NCBI GenBank assembly: GCA_035235625.1
Contig: CP141140.1
Span: 49,471,351 to 49,535,350, forward strand
Source of the DNA: Saururus chinensis
Lineage: Eukaryota; Streptophyta; Magnoliopsida; Piperales; Saururaceae
Length of the DNA stretch: 64,000 nt
Direction of reading: 5' to 3'
Positions 36,021-46,207 of the stretch are shown piece after piece. The notes below the pieces were generated by a model. It searched no databases and had not been told where the DNA came from. It saw only the letters and a program-made list of their open reading frames with translations. The position numbers and the translations under genes were made by a program. Position 1 is the first letter of the stretch. Every line of letters begins with the position of its first letter.

Positions 36021-36346
36021 TTCTTTTGGATAGATATATATATCCTCCTTTTCTTTTCTTTATTATTTTTTTTGTTTGTACATTACTTTTTTTTTTTGTT
36101 TGTACACTACCTCAAGTCTCTATATAAAGAGACCACTTTGTAATGGGAAGGCAAGTCTTTCTTCGGCAAGCTCTTCCTTAAGCTTTCTCTCTTATAAATC
36201 TCTTCTTTCTTTTGTAATCTTTTCTTTCCACCACTTGTACAAATTTTCTTCTTTTGTGAATAAACTTTTACTCCTTTGTTCATCCTCTCTTCCTCCATCT
36301 TTCACCTCCCACCTTTTTCCCCTAATCTCTACGAAATGGTATCGGA
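36021..36346 (+). repeat. Viral intergenic region, right copy
   Basis: Second copy of the viral promoter/leader, with TATA-like 'ctctatataaagag' at about 36118-36131. It stops at TGGTATCGGA, that is, inside the tRNA-Met primer-binding site, and the duplicated LINE begins at the next base. Confidence 0.88.
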
Positions 36347-36719
36347 TGTTTTTCTCATGTGGTTATTCTGGATGGATTATGAGCTCTATTTTTAAATTCT
36401 TCAGGGTGGATATATCTTGTCATCACGCTCAGCTTGCCCTTCAACATAGTTTTCATTTCAGTAGAGCAATCACAAGTTTCGGTTTGCTATTAAGGAAATT
36501 CATGAATTGTGTCATTTATTTCATCTAGTAGGAGAGAAATTACCATATCTCTAAAGATGAATACACTCTTAAAAAAGCTCAATTAGTATATGTGAAAGAT
36601 AAATCAAATCTTATATGATTGCCAATTCCTCTTTAACTAAGCTTGTCTGTGAATTTCTTTTCATTGCTACTAGATGGTAATTGTAATTTTTTTCATTCTT
36701 TGACATTGTTTCTCCCTTT
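36347..36719 (+). repeat. 374-bp duplication flanking the virus fossil (right copy)
   Basis: Copy of 29277-29650 (LINE zf-RVT end and 3' UTR). The LINE then continues without a gap into its own tail. Confidence 0.92.
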
Positions 36720-36775
36720 TATTTCAATTAATGGGAGTCCTCCGCTTTTTACCCTTTAAAAATAAAACAGTCACA
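36720..36775 (+). mobile_element. 3' tail of LINE fragment 3
   Basis: The stretch 'atttcaattaatgggagtcc' to 'aaaaataaaacag' corresponds to the 3' ends at about 26.66-26.72 kb and 44.44-44.49 kb. The duplicated BAHD downstream flank starts directly after it (cagtcacattcca). Confidence 0.75.
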
Positions 36776-37079
36776 TTCCACTCACCCACGAACATAATGG
36801 AGAAGTATGGCTCTTTTATTTTCATTTTCAGTAGACCATCTTAATAAGTCCATGACATGCCCTTTATGCTGGCTCAAAAACTGATCCATCCTTATCATTG
36901 AACAGATGCTCATTCCTTTATTCTCAGTCAAATTAATATTACATACATTATATTAGTAACAGTACATTCATTATAATGAAATAAGTTGCAAAAAATTTAA
37001 TAAAAAATGAAACAATTGTCAACAACAATCTTACAACATTGGTGTGCTTCTTAAGCAAAAGAATAATCCTTTGATCAAC
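36776..37079 (-). other. 3' flank/UTR of BAHD gene 2
   Basis: Closely similar to 44490-44819 downstream of gene 3, with small indels. Gene 1 lacks this flank. No other feature is seen. Confidence 0.75.
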
Positions 37080-38420
37080 TTACAACTTGCTAATAATCAT
37101 GGGATTCCTCTCAAGAGAGTAAACAATCTCCTTAAAGTAGGCAGCATCCTCTGGATGAAGTGCGACGACAGCATCCACACCACCTTTCTTGCAAGAAGGA
37201 ATGAAAATCATCAAGCCTTCAATAGCTAGGTATGCAGGTAAAAAGGCATAGGGGCAACCTCCTCCAAAATCAATCTCATGGAACTTGAACCCTAACCAGC
37301 TATCAACCTCCACATTTGGATATATCGAACTATCCATCTCCGGTACAGCCGTTGATAGCTTCTGCCCCATGTTTGAATGTCCAAAATCTATGAACGACTT
37401 GAAGTACCCATCATTGATTTCAGCTACTGATTCACGAATCATGTTTGCAACAGATGAGTAGCTTCCATGTAGCAAGTCTTTGGCTTTCAATGTTGGGTGA
37501 GCCCAAAGCACCAAGTTGCCAAAGTACTCCCTAGGGATGTCTGGTTTGATCCTATACCGTCCGCTCACAGCTACCCTCGCATGGGTGAGTTGATCCCCTT
37601 TGAGTCTTCTAGCTAACGTGAGCTTCTTCCACATGTGGGCAAGGAGGCATTCAAAGGTACTAAAAGAGTGGCCGGTCGGCTGGTTTTGGCTCTCAATCTT
37701 CAGCATTTTGATGAAATCAGCAGAGAAATGAACAACCAAGTTCTCAATAGGTACTGTTGGAGCTTCATGGGAAGTGGCTGGGGATGGAGGAGTGATTTCA
37801 CTAACACTGCTGCAAAATTCCAGCTCAAGGTGATTGAATCTACGTGATGGAGGTTCAATAGGGTTCATGAGAGCTGAACGATCATGGTATGGCAATGGGG
37901 TCACGTTTTCACCTCGGGCAAGCTGTGACCATGCAACAACGAAGGAGCTCATGGACTCCCCATCAGCAAGCCGGTGGTGGCCAGACATGCCCAAGACCAC
38001 CCCTCCGCACTTGAACTGGTTGATCTGGACGTGGAGCAACTCCTCATGGTTTTCTTGAGCTGGGTGCAAGGGGCTTATCTCGGTAGATGGCCGCAGTGGA
38101 AGAATCTCATCCAACGTGGATGATACTTGCGTTTCAATTACTCGAACGCCGGCATTGTTAAGGAGAACGCATGGCTGATCTTGCTTGTCGAGCACGAGAC
38201 GTCCGGCGAAGTGCTGGAAGTAGTTCAAGGCCTGGGAGAGGGAGGTTTTGAGGGTCATATTTGTGAGCATGGGTGGCCGGAACACGTAAAGAATGGCAAT
38301 GTGACAGTCAAATGTAGCCTTGTCGAAGATGGTAAGTGGTATTTTTGCATTTGCTGTGGAGTTTGTGTGGGGAGAAGCGGATGCTTTCAAGATGGTGTTG
38401 CTCACAATCTCGACTGCCAT
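37080..38420 (-). CDS. BAHD hydroxycinnamoyltransferase, gene 2
   Basis: A single exon of 446 residues with every core feature of an active BAHD acyltransferase: catalytic HRLAD (His149, Asp153), DFGGG at 384-388 in place of DFGWG, HDRSAL, VEVDSWLGF and FIDFGHSN. The order IPLTIFDKATFD, LLNNAGVRVIE, AWSQLARGENV follows agmatine/putrescine hydroxycinnamoyltransferases, so it probably joins a hydroxycinnamoyl group from CoA to an amine in the cytosol. The substrate is inferred from the clade only. Gene 3 is its closest relative (about 88% identity by hand count). The start Met matches its paralogues, with a TATA box about 50-60 bp upstream. A LINE tail and a virus fossil lie just downstream. 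Confidence 0.94.
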   Translation of the reverse strand: MAVEIVSNTILKASASPHTNSTANAKIPLTIFDKATFDCHIAILYVFRPPMLTNMTLKTSLSQALNYFQHFAGRLVLDKQDQPCVLLNNAGVRVIETQVSSTLDEILPLRPSTEISPLHPAQENHEELLHVQINQFKCGGVVLGMSGHHRLADGESMSSFVVAWSQLARGENVTPLPYHDRSALMNPIEPPSRRFNHLELEFCSSVSEITPPSPATSHEAPTVPIENLVVHFSADFIKMLKIESQNQPTGHSFSTFECLLAHMWKKLTLARRLKGDQLTHARVAVSGRYRIKPDIPREYFGNLVLWAHPTLKAKDLLHGSYSSVANMIRESVAEINDGYFKSFIDFGHSNMGQKLSTAVPEMDSSIYPNVEVDSWLGFKFHEIDFGGGCPYAFLPAYLAIEGLMIFIPSCKKGGVDAVVALHPEDAAYFKEIVYSLERNPMIISKL

Positions 38421-38470
38421 TTCTCACAGTATTTCTCAACGCTTTGCTTTTGCCATTCCTCATTTTAGTT

Positions 38471-38480
38471 AGTATTTATA
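38471..38480 (-). promoter_or_regulatory. TATA box of BAHD gene 2
   Basis: TATAAATACT on the minus strand, within a proximal promoter that is nearly the same in gene 3 (46190-46280). Confidence 0.7.
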
Positions 38481-39030
38481 GTCAATGATGAAGCCGCCCT
38501 TTTAGATTCTTGCAAAAGAAAAAATTCCTTGACAATTTGACCAATTGGTTAGGAAACCGCTTGAGACGGCCCTGCTTTTGAACGCCGCCACTGCATTTTA
38601 TAATAATTGCTTTTCCAACGTGGGGTTGATTGCTGCTTCGGTGGACGCATATCCACCCATACAGTACAACCAAGTTTACAGGATACGCCCAGATTTTTTA
38701 CTAATTTGATAGGGACGCGTCTGCTATAACCGGGCTATGTGTCCGGAACCTCAAGTTCAGCCTTCATAGGTTTTCAACATGGTATATATGACTGAGTTTT
38801 ATGTAATATTATCATTTTATGTACTGTGTTCAATGAAGATTTTACCAATGCTCGATAAGGAGAGCTTGTAGCATGCTTCCACCCTTGCATGAGCACTTGT
38901 GTGGCGCCCATTTTGTTGCGAGCCTAAGTTGTAAAACTTGAGGTTTAGAAATAGAAAAATACTGGCGTATGGTCTTGTCACCAGACTGTATCTGACGCCG
39001 AGTCCTTAAAAATTTACGGCATGTCGTATA
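38481..39030. other. Upstream DNA of BAHD gene 2
   Basis: Shared with gene 3 upstream DNA to about 38835 ('cattttatgtactgtgttcaa'). It then jumps to a phrase (ttcaatgaagattttacc) that in the gene 3 copy lies about 350 bp further out, so this copy has lost that stretch. No gene is visible. Confidence 0.6.
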
Positions 39031-40391
39031 TGTCACATGATTTTTTTCTTATTTCACATTTACCCTTCTTTTTCTCTATTCCGTTTTATCCTTCTGCCAT
39101 CGTCCAGAATTTTCATTCTTCTGTTCTTTTTCTTTCCATGGATCTGCTCACCTCTTCCCTCCTCCTCTTCTCCCTCTTTACCTTTAGAGGCCACCTCTTC
39201 GACCACCACCGACCTAACTACTTCCACCTCAGCCTCTCCGACCACCATTGACCCAACCTCCTCCACCTTGGTTGTTGACCCAACCTCCTCTATATTAGTC
39301 ATCGACCCAACCTCTAGCCACCGCCGACCCAACCTCCTCCACCTCAGCCTCTTCAACCACTGTCGACCCAACCTCCTCCACCGTCGATCCAACCTCTCCG
39401 ATCACCATTGACCCAACCTCCTCAACTGGCTCGACCTCCAGGGTATCGCCAAAAAGATGAAGTGTCTTCACCACTACTTCGACTCCTACCTCTCCCGCAT
39501 CCTTGACAACCACCACAGCTCCTCCGGCCGCCACCACGAGCACCACCAAGGCATTCTAACAAAAATAGTAAATATTTACTCTTTTTATATATATATAAAA
39601 AAAATAAATTACTCTCTTTGTATTTAACAAAGTGAGTAAATATTTACTGTCTTCTTCCTCCGCATAATTGTTGCAGTGGAACTTGCTAGAAGTGCTAGAG
39701 TCAGCTATCTTCGTGGCTCTCCAGGGAGAGATGGATGGAGCTGGCAGAGGGATCTACGATAGAGCTAGAGCCGGCAAGGCCTCGAGGAGGCCCTCTATAC
39801 CGTTAAGCTTCAAATTCTTAAAGTTGGTGTTAGCTTCTGGCTCGGTGGCAGAACAATGGCACTTGAGAGGGAGGAGAGCAGCCATTTCTAGTGCAAGGTG
39901 AGGTGAATGAAGAGGGAGAGGCGGCCAACAATGAAAATTGAGGTAAAGAGATTATCCGGTGGGTCGTGGTGAGGAGGTGAGGTGAACAGTTTAAAAACAA
40001 GGATGGTGGAATTGGAATGAAAGAAGAGAAGGATGGGCTGGGGGTATTTTAGTCTGATTATAAAATTAAGAGTTAATGACAAATTAATAAAAAAAATTGT
40101 AGTTAGCGTAAAAAACCCCTTAGAAATATCTTCATCCCTATGTAAGAAGTTTGTTGATAATTATATATTAACAATTAACAAAATATTTCTAATTAAGCAA
40201 ATTACACACAAAATTGATATCATATATTTTTGGATGAGTAGTTGCTACCCACCACTCTTTCAGCCACACCATCTGCTTATATATAAATGTTACATATTGG
40301 GGTGGGTTGGCTAAAGCAGGAAGTGATGAACTACTCATTGATGTGTATTTAGCAAACAAAAAATTATCTCTACATCCTACATGTTACAGTT
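39031..40391. other. Non-coding spacer with minisatellite
   Basis: A Pro/Ser/Thr-type low-complexity block (39110-39540) includes a minisatellite. At 39568-39652 two copies of the palindrome AGTAAATATTTACT flank an AT-rich core, a small foldback. No recognisable gene; open frames here are compositional. Confidence 0.5.
39195..39440 (+). repeat. Minisatellite of about 20-35 bp units
   Basis: The phrase '(a/t)(c/t)gacccaacctcctccacc' recurs with variants about eight times ('gttgacccaacctcct', 'gtcgacccaacctcctccac', 'ttgacccaacctcctc'). Confidence 0.75.
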
Positions 40392-43300
40392 TGTCATGCC
40401 CTGACACCCTCCAACTTGCATCGGACCTAGTCTAAGAGAGGGTCGGTATGTGCGGCGTGACAAAGTATTAATTTGTGTAGAAGACTTAACCCCTCATACT
40501 GGTGAACTTCTACGGAGTAGCGCACCATAAACTTTGTATAAGAGGAAACAAGAAAAAATTAAAGGATATCACATAATAATTAGTCCACACAAAATACCCA
40601 CATGTTTAAGTCTCTAAACTCTCTTATGGTTTAAGTCATAAAGTCAACATGAGTTAAGGGGATAAATTGGTAAGTAAAGTATATAATAAATTAAAAAGAC
40701 ATAAAACTCCATATAACAAACAACATAGGCAAACATGGAACACAGAGTATAAAGACATCATCTCCTATGACAAACCATCTACTACCCGCTACTCATAGAG
40801 GGAGTCTGATTACTTGCATGTCGCACCATACAACCTCAAATAAAAATATATAAAACAAAGGTGAGTAAAAATATTCAACAATGTTTTTATATCAGAAGAG
40901 GATAAATCTACAATCATCATAGATATTTCACATAGAGTTCATCACATAAATACACACATTCATCATTGAACATTTGCATAATTTATGCATCTCTATATCA
41001 TGATTACTTATCATAAACACATTTCATGATATCATTAATATATCACCTACATATCATTCTACATAGCATATCACAATATCATTTCATTCATGATCAATGC
41101 TTAATACATACATTCATCCTACATACGATTACATATGACATATCATAATATTATCTCATTCACGATCCATTTTTAATGCTTGCATTCATCCTACATAAGA
41201 GTGCCTCAAGCACACATTATCTCGCATAACATGCAAATAAGTTTCACACCTAAATGTGCAATATAACCTCTCATATCTATACACAACAACCATGTAATCA
41301 AGCAACATATTACATACACAAGCAGTTTCAACATATAATGAATGTCTCATGCATAAAGAAAACAATCTTGCTTAATCGGCTAAAGCATAAGCAGTTTATA
41401 CTCACTTCAAACAATCACCAAGTGAATGGTCTGAAGAAATTGAGTAGTTTGGGTAAAATCCCTACCGGTAAAGATACCCCTGGTAAATTAGTGCATTCAA
41501 ATAAACCAGCCTGGATTTTTAGGGTCCACATAATCTAAATAATTTAATTTCCTTATAGTATTGCCGCTCTTTTCAGAGGAAAAGTTATCCTCAAATGGAC
41601 ATAAAACTTCATCAATTGGACATAAAATCCCATCATTTCTAGCATAAAACAGAAACGATAACCCTCTGATCAATTAACCTAGCAAGCAATATCATGTACT
41701 TACATCCAATAAACCAATCATGGTTAATCTTCATAAATCTCATTCATAAAATTATTTTCATGATATATACAATATGGTACATATGTGAGCAACACTACAT
41801 GAATCTTAATACATGAGATATCTCTAATTAGTCCATATGTGCATCATTCTTAATCTATGTATGTCATATAATTACCATGATTGCCTCTACAAGTGTGTGT
41901 GTACATAGTAATAGTGTTCAAATCTAAGCATAGATATATGCATAATGAACAAACAATCATCATACTATACATATGCTCTCATGATTTTGTCATGATTACT
42001 CTTCACTAAAATCATGGATGAAACATATTAAAAACTTTAAAAAATACAAGTCCAAGTCAATTACAACTTAAAGCTAGATTTAAGTAAGCATAATTATTAT
42101 CACACTTAAGCTAGACATGGAAATATGGTTCACCCATAATTTAATATAACATGTGAAAATATGCATACCCACCTTCATAATCTGTACTTACTGGAATTAT
42201 GAATAAAACATAAAGAATCACTAAACATGAATTAGGATTAGAAGAATAATATGATAACATTTAATATCATATACCAATTTCATACTTAAACAACATCATA
42301 ATTTTCAAGATAATATTTATCCCTCCAGAGTAGTATTTCCAAGTAAAAATAATTCATCATAGATATAACAAATGAGATTCAAGAAGGGAAATATAGAAAT
42401 GGACAGAATACTCAAAATGACAAAACTGTTGTATGGTCATTCAATTGGCTAGATGGTTGTTCGAATGCATGACCATTCGATTGGCTATATGGCTATTTGA
42501 CTAGCTAAATAGATATTCGAATGCATGGCCGTTCAAATGCCTTAGGGCCATTTGAACACCCTGGACAGTTCAAATATGGTTTGTCTTCAACTTTGCACAC
42601 CCAAAACTAAAAATAAACAAAATCACCATGAATATCCCAATATCACTTCTAAACATCATAATATTGAAATGTAGTCTTAAAACATGATAGATTTAGTCAT
42701 TTCTAAACTAAATCAAAAGGAAATCGCTAAAAAGACCATATTTTACTTAACCTACTATTAAAGTTCAACATTAAGCAAAACCCACATAAACCATTCCAAA
42801 TTTCCAATCTGAAACATAAACTCATTTTGGAAGAAAAACTCTTACCTTCAGCAAACTTTTGTCTAAAATCGAAACTTTAATCTCCTCAAATCCCTACTCA
42901 AAGTTAAGGTTTCATTAATACCATATTAAATCTGAATATTTTAACTTAAAAAACTTGAAAACTTATAGGTATAGAGCTTTCTTTGTTTAAAAATAAAAAT
43001 TCCTTATTAGAGGTTTAAAATATGGATTAAAATAAGAAAACTTTAGGGTAGTAAAATAAGATTCAACCTTTAAAAAGATGGAATTAAGAAAAATTAAGCA
43101 AAAACCTAAGAGATTAATGAAAATATAAAGCTAAAACTTACCTAACTCAACTTTTCCTCTTTCGTATAGGGATTAGGGCTTCTTAGCCTCTGAGATCTAA
43201 GCCCTTCCCAAATAGGAATGGATTTGGTATTTTCTATACATAGTGAGTTATGGGGTATGTGTATTAAAAATTGGGGTACAAATATAATTTTATACTAAAA

Positions 43301-43657
43301 TAAGGTAATTTGCTCATTTTAGGTCTAAAATTAAGTTAAAAATTTTAAAACTCTTTAATGATGAAATAAGTCAAGTTTAGGATCCCGTGCTTCACCTTAA
43401 AAATGTGAACGTGGGGCCCACAGTGGGAGCCATGCCATAGTTTAATGAAAACATCCCTTAAAATCCCAATTTTTATAAAAAAATTGGATATACTTGTTTT
43501 AGCAGAAAAACTAATAAAATGGAGAAATATATTGATTAAAACCATCGTTAACTATTTTTAACCCTAAAACAAGATAAACAAGTTAATTAGAACAAAACCA
43601 CATAATAACAGTAGAATTAAATTAAAAATAGACTAGTTTAGGGTTAGGGATCTTACA
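40392..43657 (-). mobile_element. Solo LTR, 3.3 kb, with 5-bp target duplication
   Basis: On the minus strand it starts TGTAAGATCCCTAACCC (43657) and ends GGGCATGACA (40392), a TG...CA pair. It is flanked by CAGTT on both sides (40387-40391 and 43658-43662). No gag or pol is recognisable inside, so it is best read as a solo LTR of a large gypsy-type element. A partial copy of its end (48719-49415) in the duplicated segment shows that the insertion is older than that duplication. It is a fossil. Confidence 0.75.
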
Positions 43658-43662
43658 CAGTT

Positions 43663-44489
43663 AATGAATAACATATTCCAACCAAAATTTATTTTTTCAA
43701 TGCTTCTTCTATTTTTTATCCTTCACTCTACATCCTATGTTTTTATAGTGATCACCTTCCTATTCTTAATCAAGAAAAGGATGAAGTTAAATAGAAGCCT
43801 TCTTTAGGGAAGTTCTTAATCAAATCAACCTACAAGGTGCTTTCTAAACATCTTCCACATCAGAATTAGGCATCCCTTGTTTGGTTCAAACATCATGTTC
43901 CATGTCATTCATTCAAGAGTTTGCTAATGTTGCATGGTTAGTTACGCATTTTAGACAAAATCCAAGCCAGGGAATGCATCTTGTCAATAAATGTATTCCA
44001 TGCAAGTTTGAACTTAAACCAGCTCATCATATTTTCTTTTCTTGTCGTTTTCTAAATAGTTGATGAAAAATATTTTCTTATTCTTTAGAGTGGATCTTTC
44101 TTGTAATCCCGCAACTCAACAGGTGCTCCAACCTATCTAGTTTTCAGTCACTCCCTTCCAAACTTGGGTTTGCTTATGAAACTATTCTTGAATTGCACAA
44201 TTTATTTCATTTAAAGAGAGAGAAATAGCCACATTTTCATTAATGAATTCACTCATAAGATAAATCTTTGTTCAAAGTGTAAAAGCCAACTTAAAGTCTA
44301 TGTATATGCTAATTGTCATCTTTCTAAAATTGTTGTTAAGTTCCCTTTAGTTGCTTAAGTGCCCTTTCAAAGCTAGAAGATGATGTCGTTAATTTCATCA
44401 GTTTGTATGCTTGACCTTATCTTTTTCTCATTTTAATTGAAGGGAGTAGTATCCCCTTTTTACCTGATAAAATAAAGAGGGGAAATAAA
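43663..44489 (+). mobile_element. LINE tail (fragment 4) downstream of gene 3
   Basis: From about 43746 this matches LINE fragment 2 (26024-26715), sharing the same truncation point and A-rich 3' end. Decayed zf-RVT phrases such as 'CIPCKFELKPAHHIFFSC' remain (about 43995-44048). The first 80 bp (43663-43745) are non-LINE DNA that is also present at 49416-49505. Confidence 0.75.
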
Positions 44490-44819
44490 AAACAGTCACA
44501 TTCCATTCACCCAGGAAGATGAATGGAGAAGTATGGCTCTTTTATTTTCATTTTCTTTGCATTGGAAATGCAGTAGACCATCTTAATAGGTTCATGAATT
44601 ACCCTTTTTGCATGCTCTAGTACTGATCGATCCTTATATTGAACAGATGCTCATTCCTTTATTCTCAGCCAAATTAATATTACATAAATTATATTAGCAA
44701 TAGAACATTCATTGTAATGAAATCAGTTGCGAAAAATTTGATACAAAATGAAACAATTGTCAACAACAATCTTACAATAGTGATGTGCTTCTTAAGCAAA
44801 CGAATAATCCTTGATCAAC
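44490..44819 (-). other. 3' flank/UTR of BAHD gene 3
   Basis: Duplicate of 36776-37079, directly after a LINE 3' end in both places. Confidence 0.75.
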
Positions 44820-46157
44820 TTACAACTTGCTAATAATCATGGGCTTCGTCTCAAGAGAGTAAACAATCTCCTTAAAGGAGGCCGCATCCTCTGGATGAAG
44901 TGCTACGACAGCATCCACACCACCTTTCTTGCAAGAAGGAATGAAAATCATCAAACCTTCAATAGCTAGGTATGCAGGTAAAAAGGCATAGGGGCAACCC
45001 CCTCCAAAATCAATCTCATGGAACTTGAACCATAACCAGCTATCAACCTCCACATTTGGATATATCGAACTATCCATCTCTGGTACAGCCTTTGATAGCT
45101 TCTGCCCCGTGTTTGAATGCCCAAAATCTATGAACGGCTTGAAGTACCCATCATTGATTTCAGCTACTGATTCACGAATCATGTTTGCAACAGATGAGTA
45201 GCTTCCATGTAGCAAGTCTTTGGCTTTCAATGTTGGGTGAGCCCAAAGCACCAAGTTGCCAAAGTAGTCCCTAGGGATGGCTGGTTTGATCCTATACCGA
45301 CCGCTCACAGCCACCCTCGCATGGGTGAGTTCATCCCCTTTGAGTCTTCTAGCTAAAGTGAGCTTCTTCCACATGTGGGCAAGGAGGCACTCAAAGGTAC
45401 TAAAAGAGCGGCCGGTCTGCTGGTTTAGGCTCTCAATCTTCAGCGTTTTGATGAAATCAGCAGAGAAATGAACAATTAAGTTCTCAATAGGTGATGCAGC
45501 TTCATGGGAAGTGGCTGGTGATGGAGGAATGACATCACTAGTATTGCCGCAAAATTCAAACTCAAGGTGATTGAATCTACGTGGCGGAGGAGCGCTAGGG
45601 TGTATGAGAGCTGAGTGATCATGGTAAGGCAATGGGGTCACCTTCACACCTCGGGCAAGCTGTGACCATGCAACAATGAAGGAGCTCACGAACTCCCCAT
45701 CAGCAAGCCTGTAGTGGCCAGACATGCCCAAGATCACCCCTCCAAACTTGAACTGGTTGATCTGGACGTGGAACAACTCCTCATGGTTTTCTTGAGCTGG
45801 GTGCAAGTAGCTTATCTTGGTAGATGGTTGGAGTGGGAGAATCTCATCCAAAGTGAACGACACTTTCGTTTCGATTACTCGAACGCCGGCATTGTTAAGG
45901 AGAACGCATGGCTGATCTTGCTTATCGAGCACGAGTCGTCCGGCCAAGTGCTGGTAGTAGTTCAAGGCCTGGGAGAGGGAGGCTTTTAGAGTATCATTTG
46001 TGGGCATGGGTGGGCGGAACACGTAGAGAATGGCAATGTGACAGTCAAATGTAGCCTTGTCGAAGATAGTAAGTGGTATTTTTGCATTTGCTGAGGAGTT
46101 TGTGTGTGGGGAAGCAGATGCTTTCAAGATGGTGTTGCTCACAATCTCGACTGCCAT
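44820..46157 (-). CDS. BAHD-like protein, gene 3, catalytic His replaced
   Basis: An open single exon of 445 residues, collinear with genes 1 and 2 and about 88% identical to gene 2. DFGGG (383-387), the IPLTIFDK start region and FIDFGHSN are kept. The catalytic motif is changed: gene 2 has GHHRLAD and gene 3 has GHYRLAD, so position 149, the general base His of HxxxD, is Tyr (codon TAC; + strand 45711-45713). Asp153 remains. Other changes at conserved places are HDRSAL to HDHSAL, QFKCGG to QFKFGG, and WLGF to WLWF. In the BAHD family this His deprotonates the acceptor, so I infer little or no normal acyl transfer. It could be a pseudoenzyme, a new activity, or a gene at the start of decay. 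Start and TATA box match its paralogues. Confidence 0.9.
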   Translation of the reverse strand: MAVEIVSNTILKASASPHTNSSANAKIPLTIFDKATFDCHIAILYVFRPPMPTNDTLKASLSQALNYYQHLAGRLVLDKQDQPCVLLNNAGVRVIETKVSFTLDEILPLQPSTKISYLHPAQENHEELFHVQINQFKFGGVILGMSGHYRLADGEFVSSFIVAWSQLARGVKVTPLPYHDHSALIHPSAPPPRRFNHLEFEFCGNTSDVIPPSPATSHEAASPIENLIVHFSADFIKTLKIESLNQQTGRSFSTFECLLAHMWKKLTLARRLKGDELTHARVAVSGRYRIKPAIPRDYFGNLVLWAHPTLKAKDLLHGSYSSVANMIRESVAEINDGYFKPFIDFGHSNTGQKLSKAVPEMDSSIYPNVEVDSWLWFKFHEIDFGGGCPYAFLPAYLAIEGLMIFIPSCKKGGVDAVVALHPEDAASFKEIVYSLETKPMIISKL

Positions 46158-46197
46158 TTCTCACAGCTTTTCTTTTGCCATTTCTCATTTTAGTTGG

Positions 46198-46207
46198 TAT
46201 TTATAGT
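46198..46207 (-). promoter_or_regulatory. TATA box of BAHD gene 3
   Basis: CTATAAATAC on the minus strand in a promoter nearly identical to that of gene 2. The gene-less copy has a shortened box at the equivalent place (about 49545). Confidence 0.7.

Larger units (their letters stand above)
29651..36346 (+). mobile_element. Endogenous caulimovirid (plant pararetrovirus fossil)
   Basis: A fossil of a Caulimoviridae genome, petuvirus/florendovirus-like, about 6.7 kb. Parts in order: intergenic region with TATA-like box and a tRNA-Met primer site (TGGTATCGGAGCC, 29960-29972), movement-protein-like region (about 30.55-31.26 kb), coat-protein-like region with a CCHC zinc knuckle (CFKCNKKGHYANRC, about 33.24 kb), aspartic-protease-like region (about 33.9-34.3 kb), then a region of unknown function (34.35-35.9 kb) and a second copy of the intergenic region. 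A polymerase part was not recognised. The fossil is broken, with about ten interruptions. The flanking host duplication differs by about 2.4%, suggesting an insertion of the order of a few million years or less. Confidence 0.9.

Noticed and set aside
39037-39411. Pro/Ser/Thr-rich 124-residue open frame as a cell-wall-like protein
   Set aside because: It coincides with a minisatellite and has no signal peptide, TATA context or homology that I can support.
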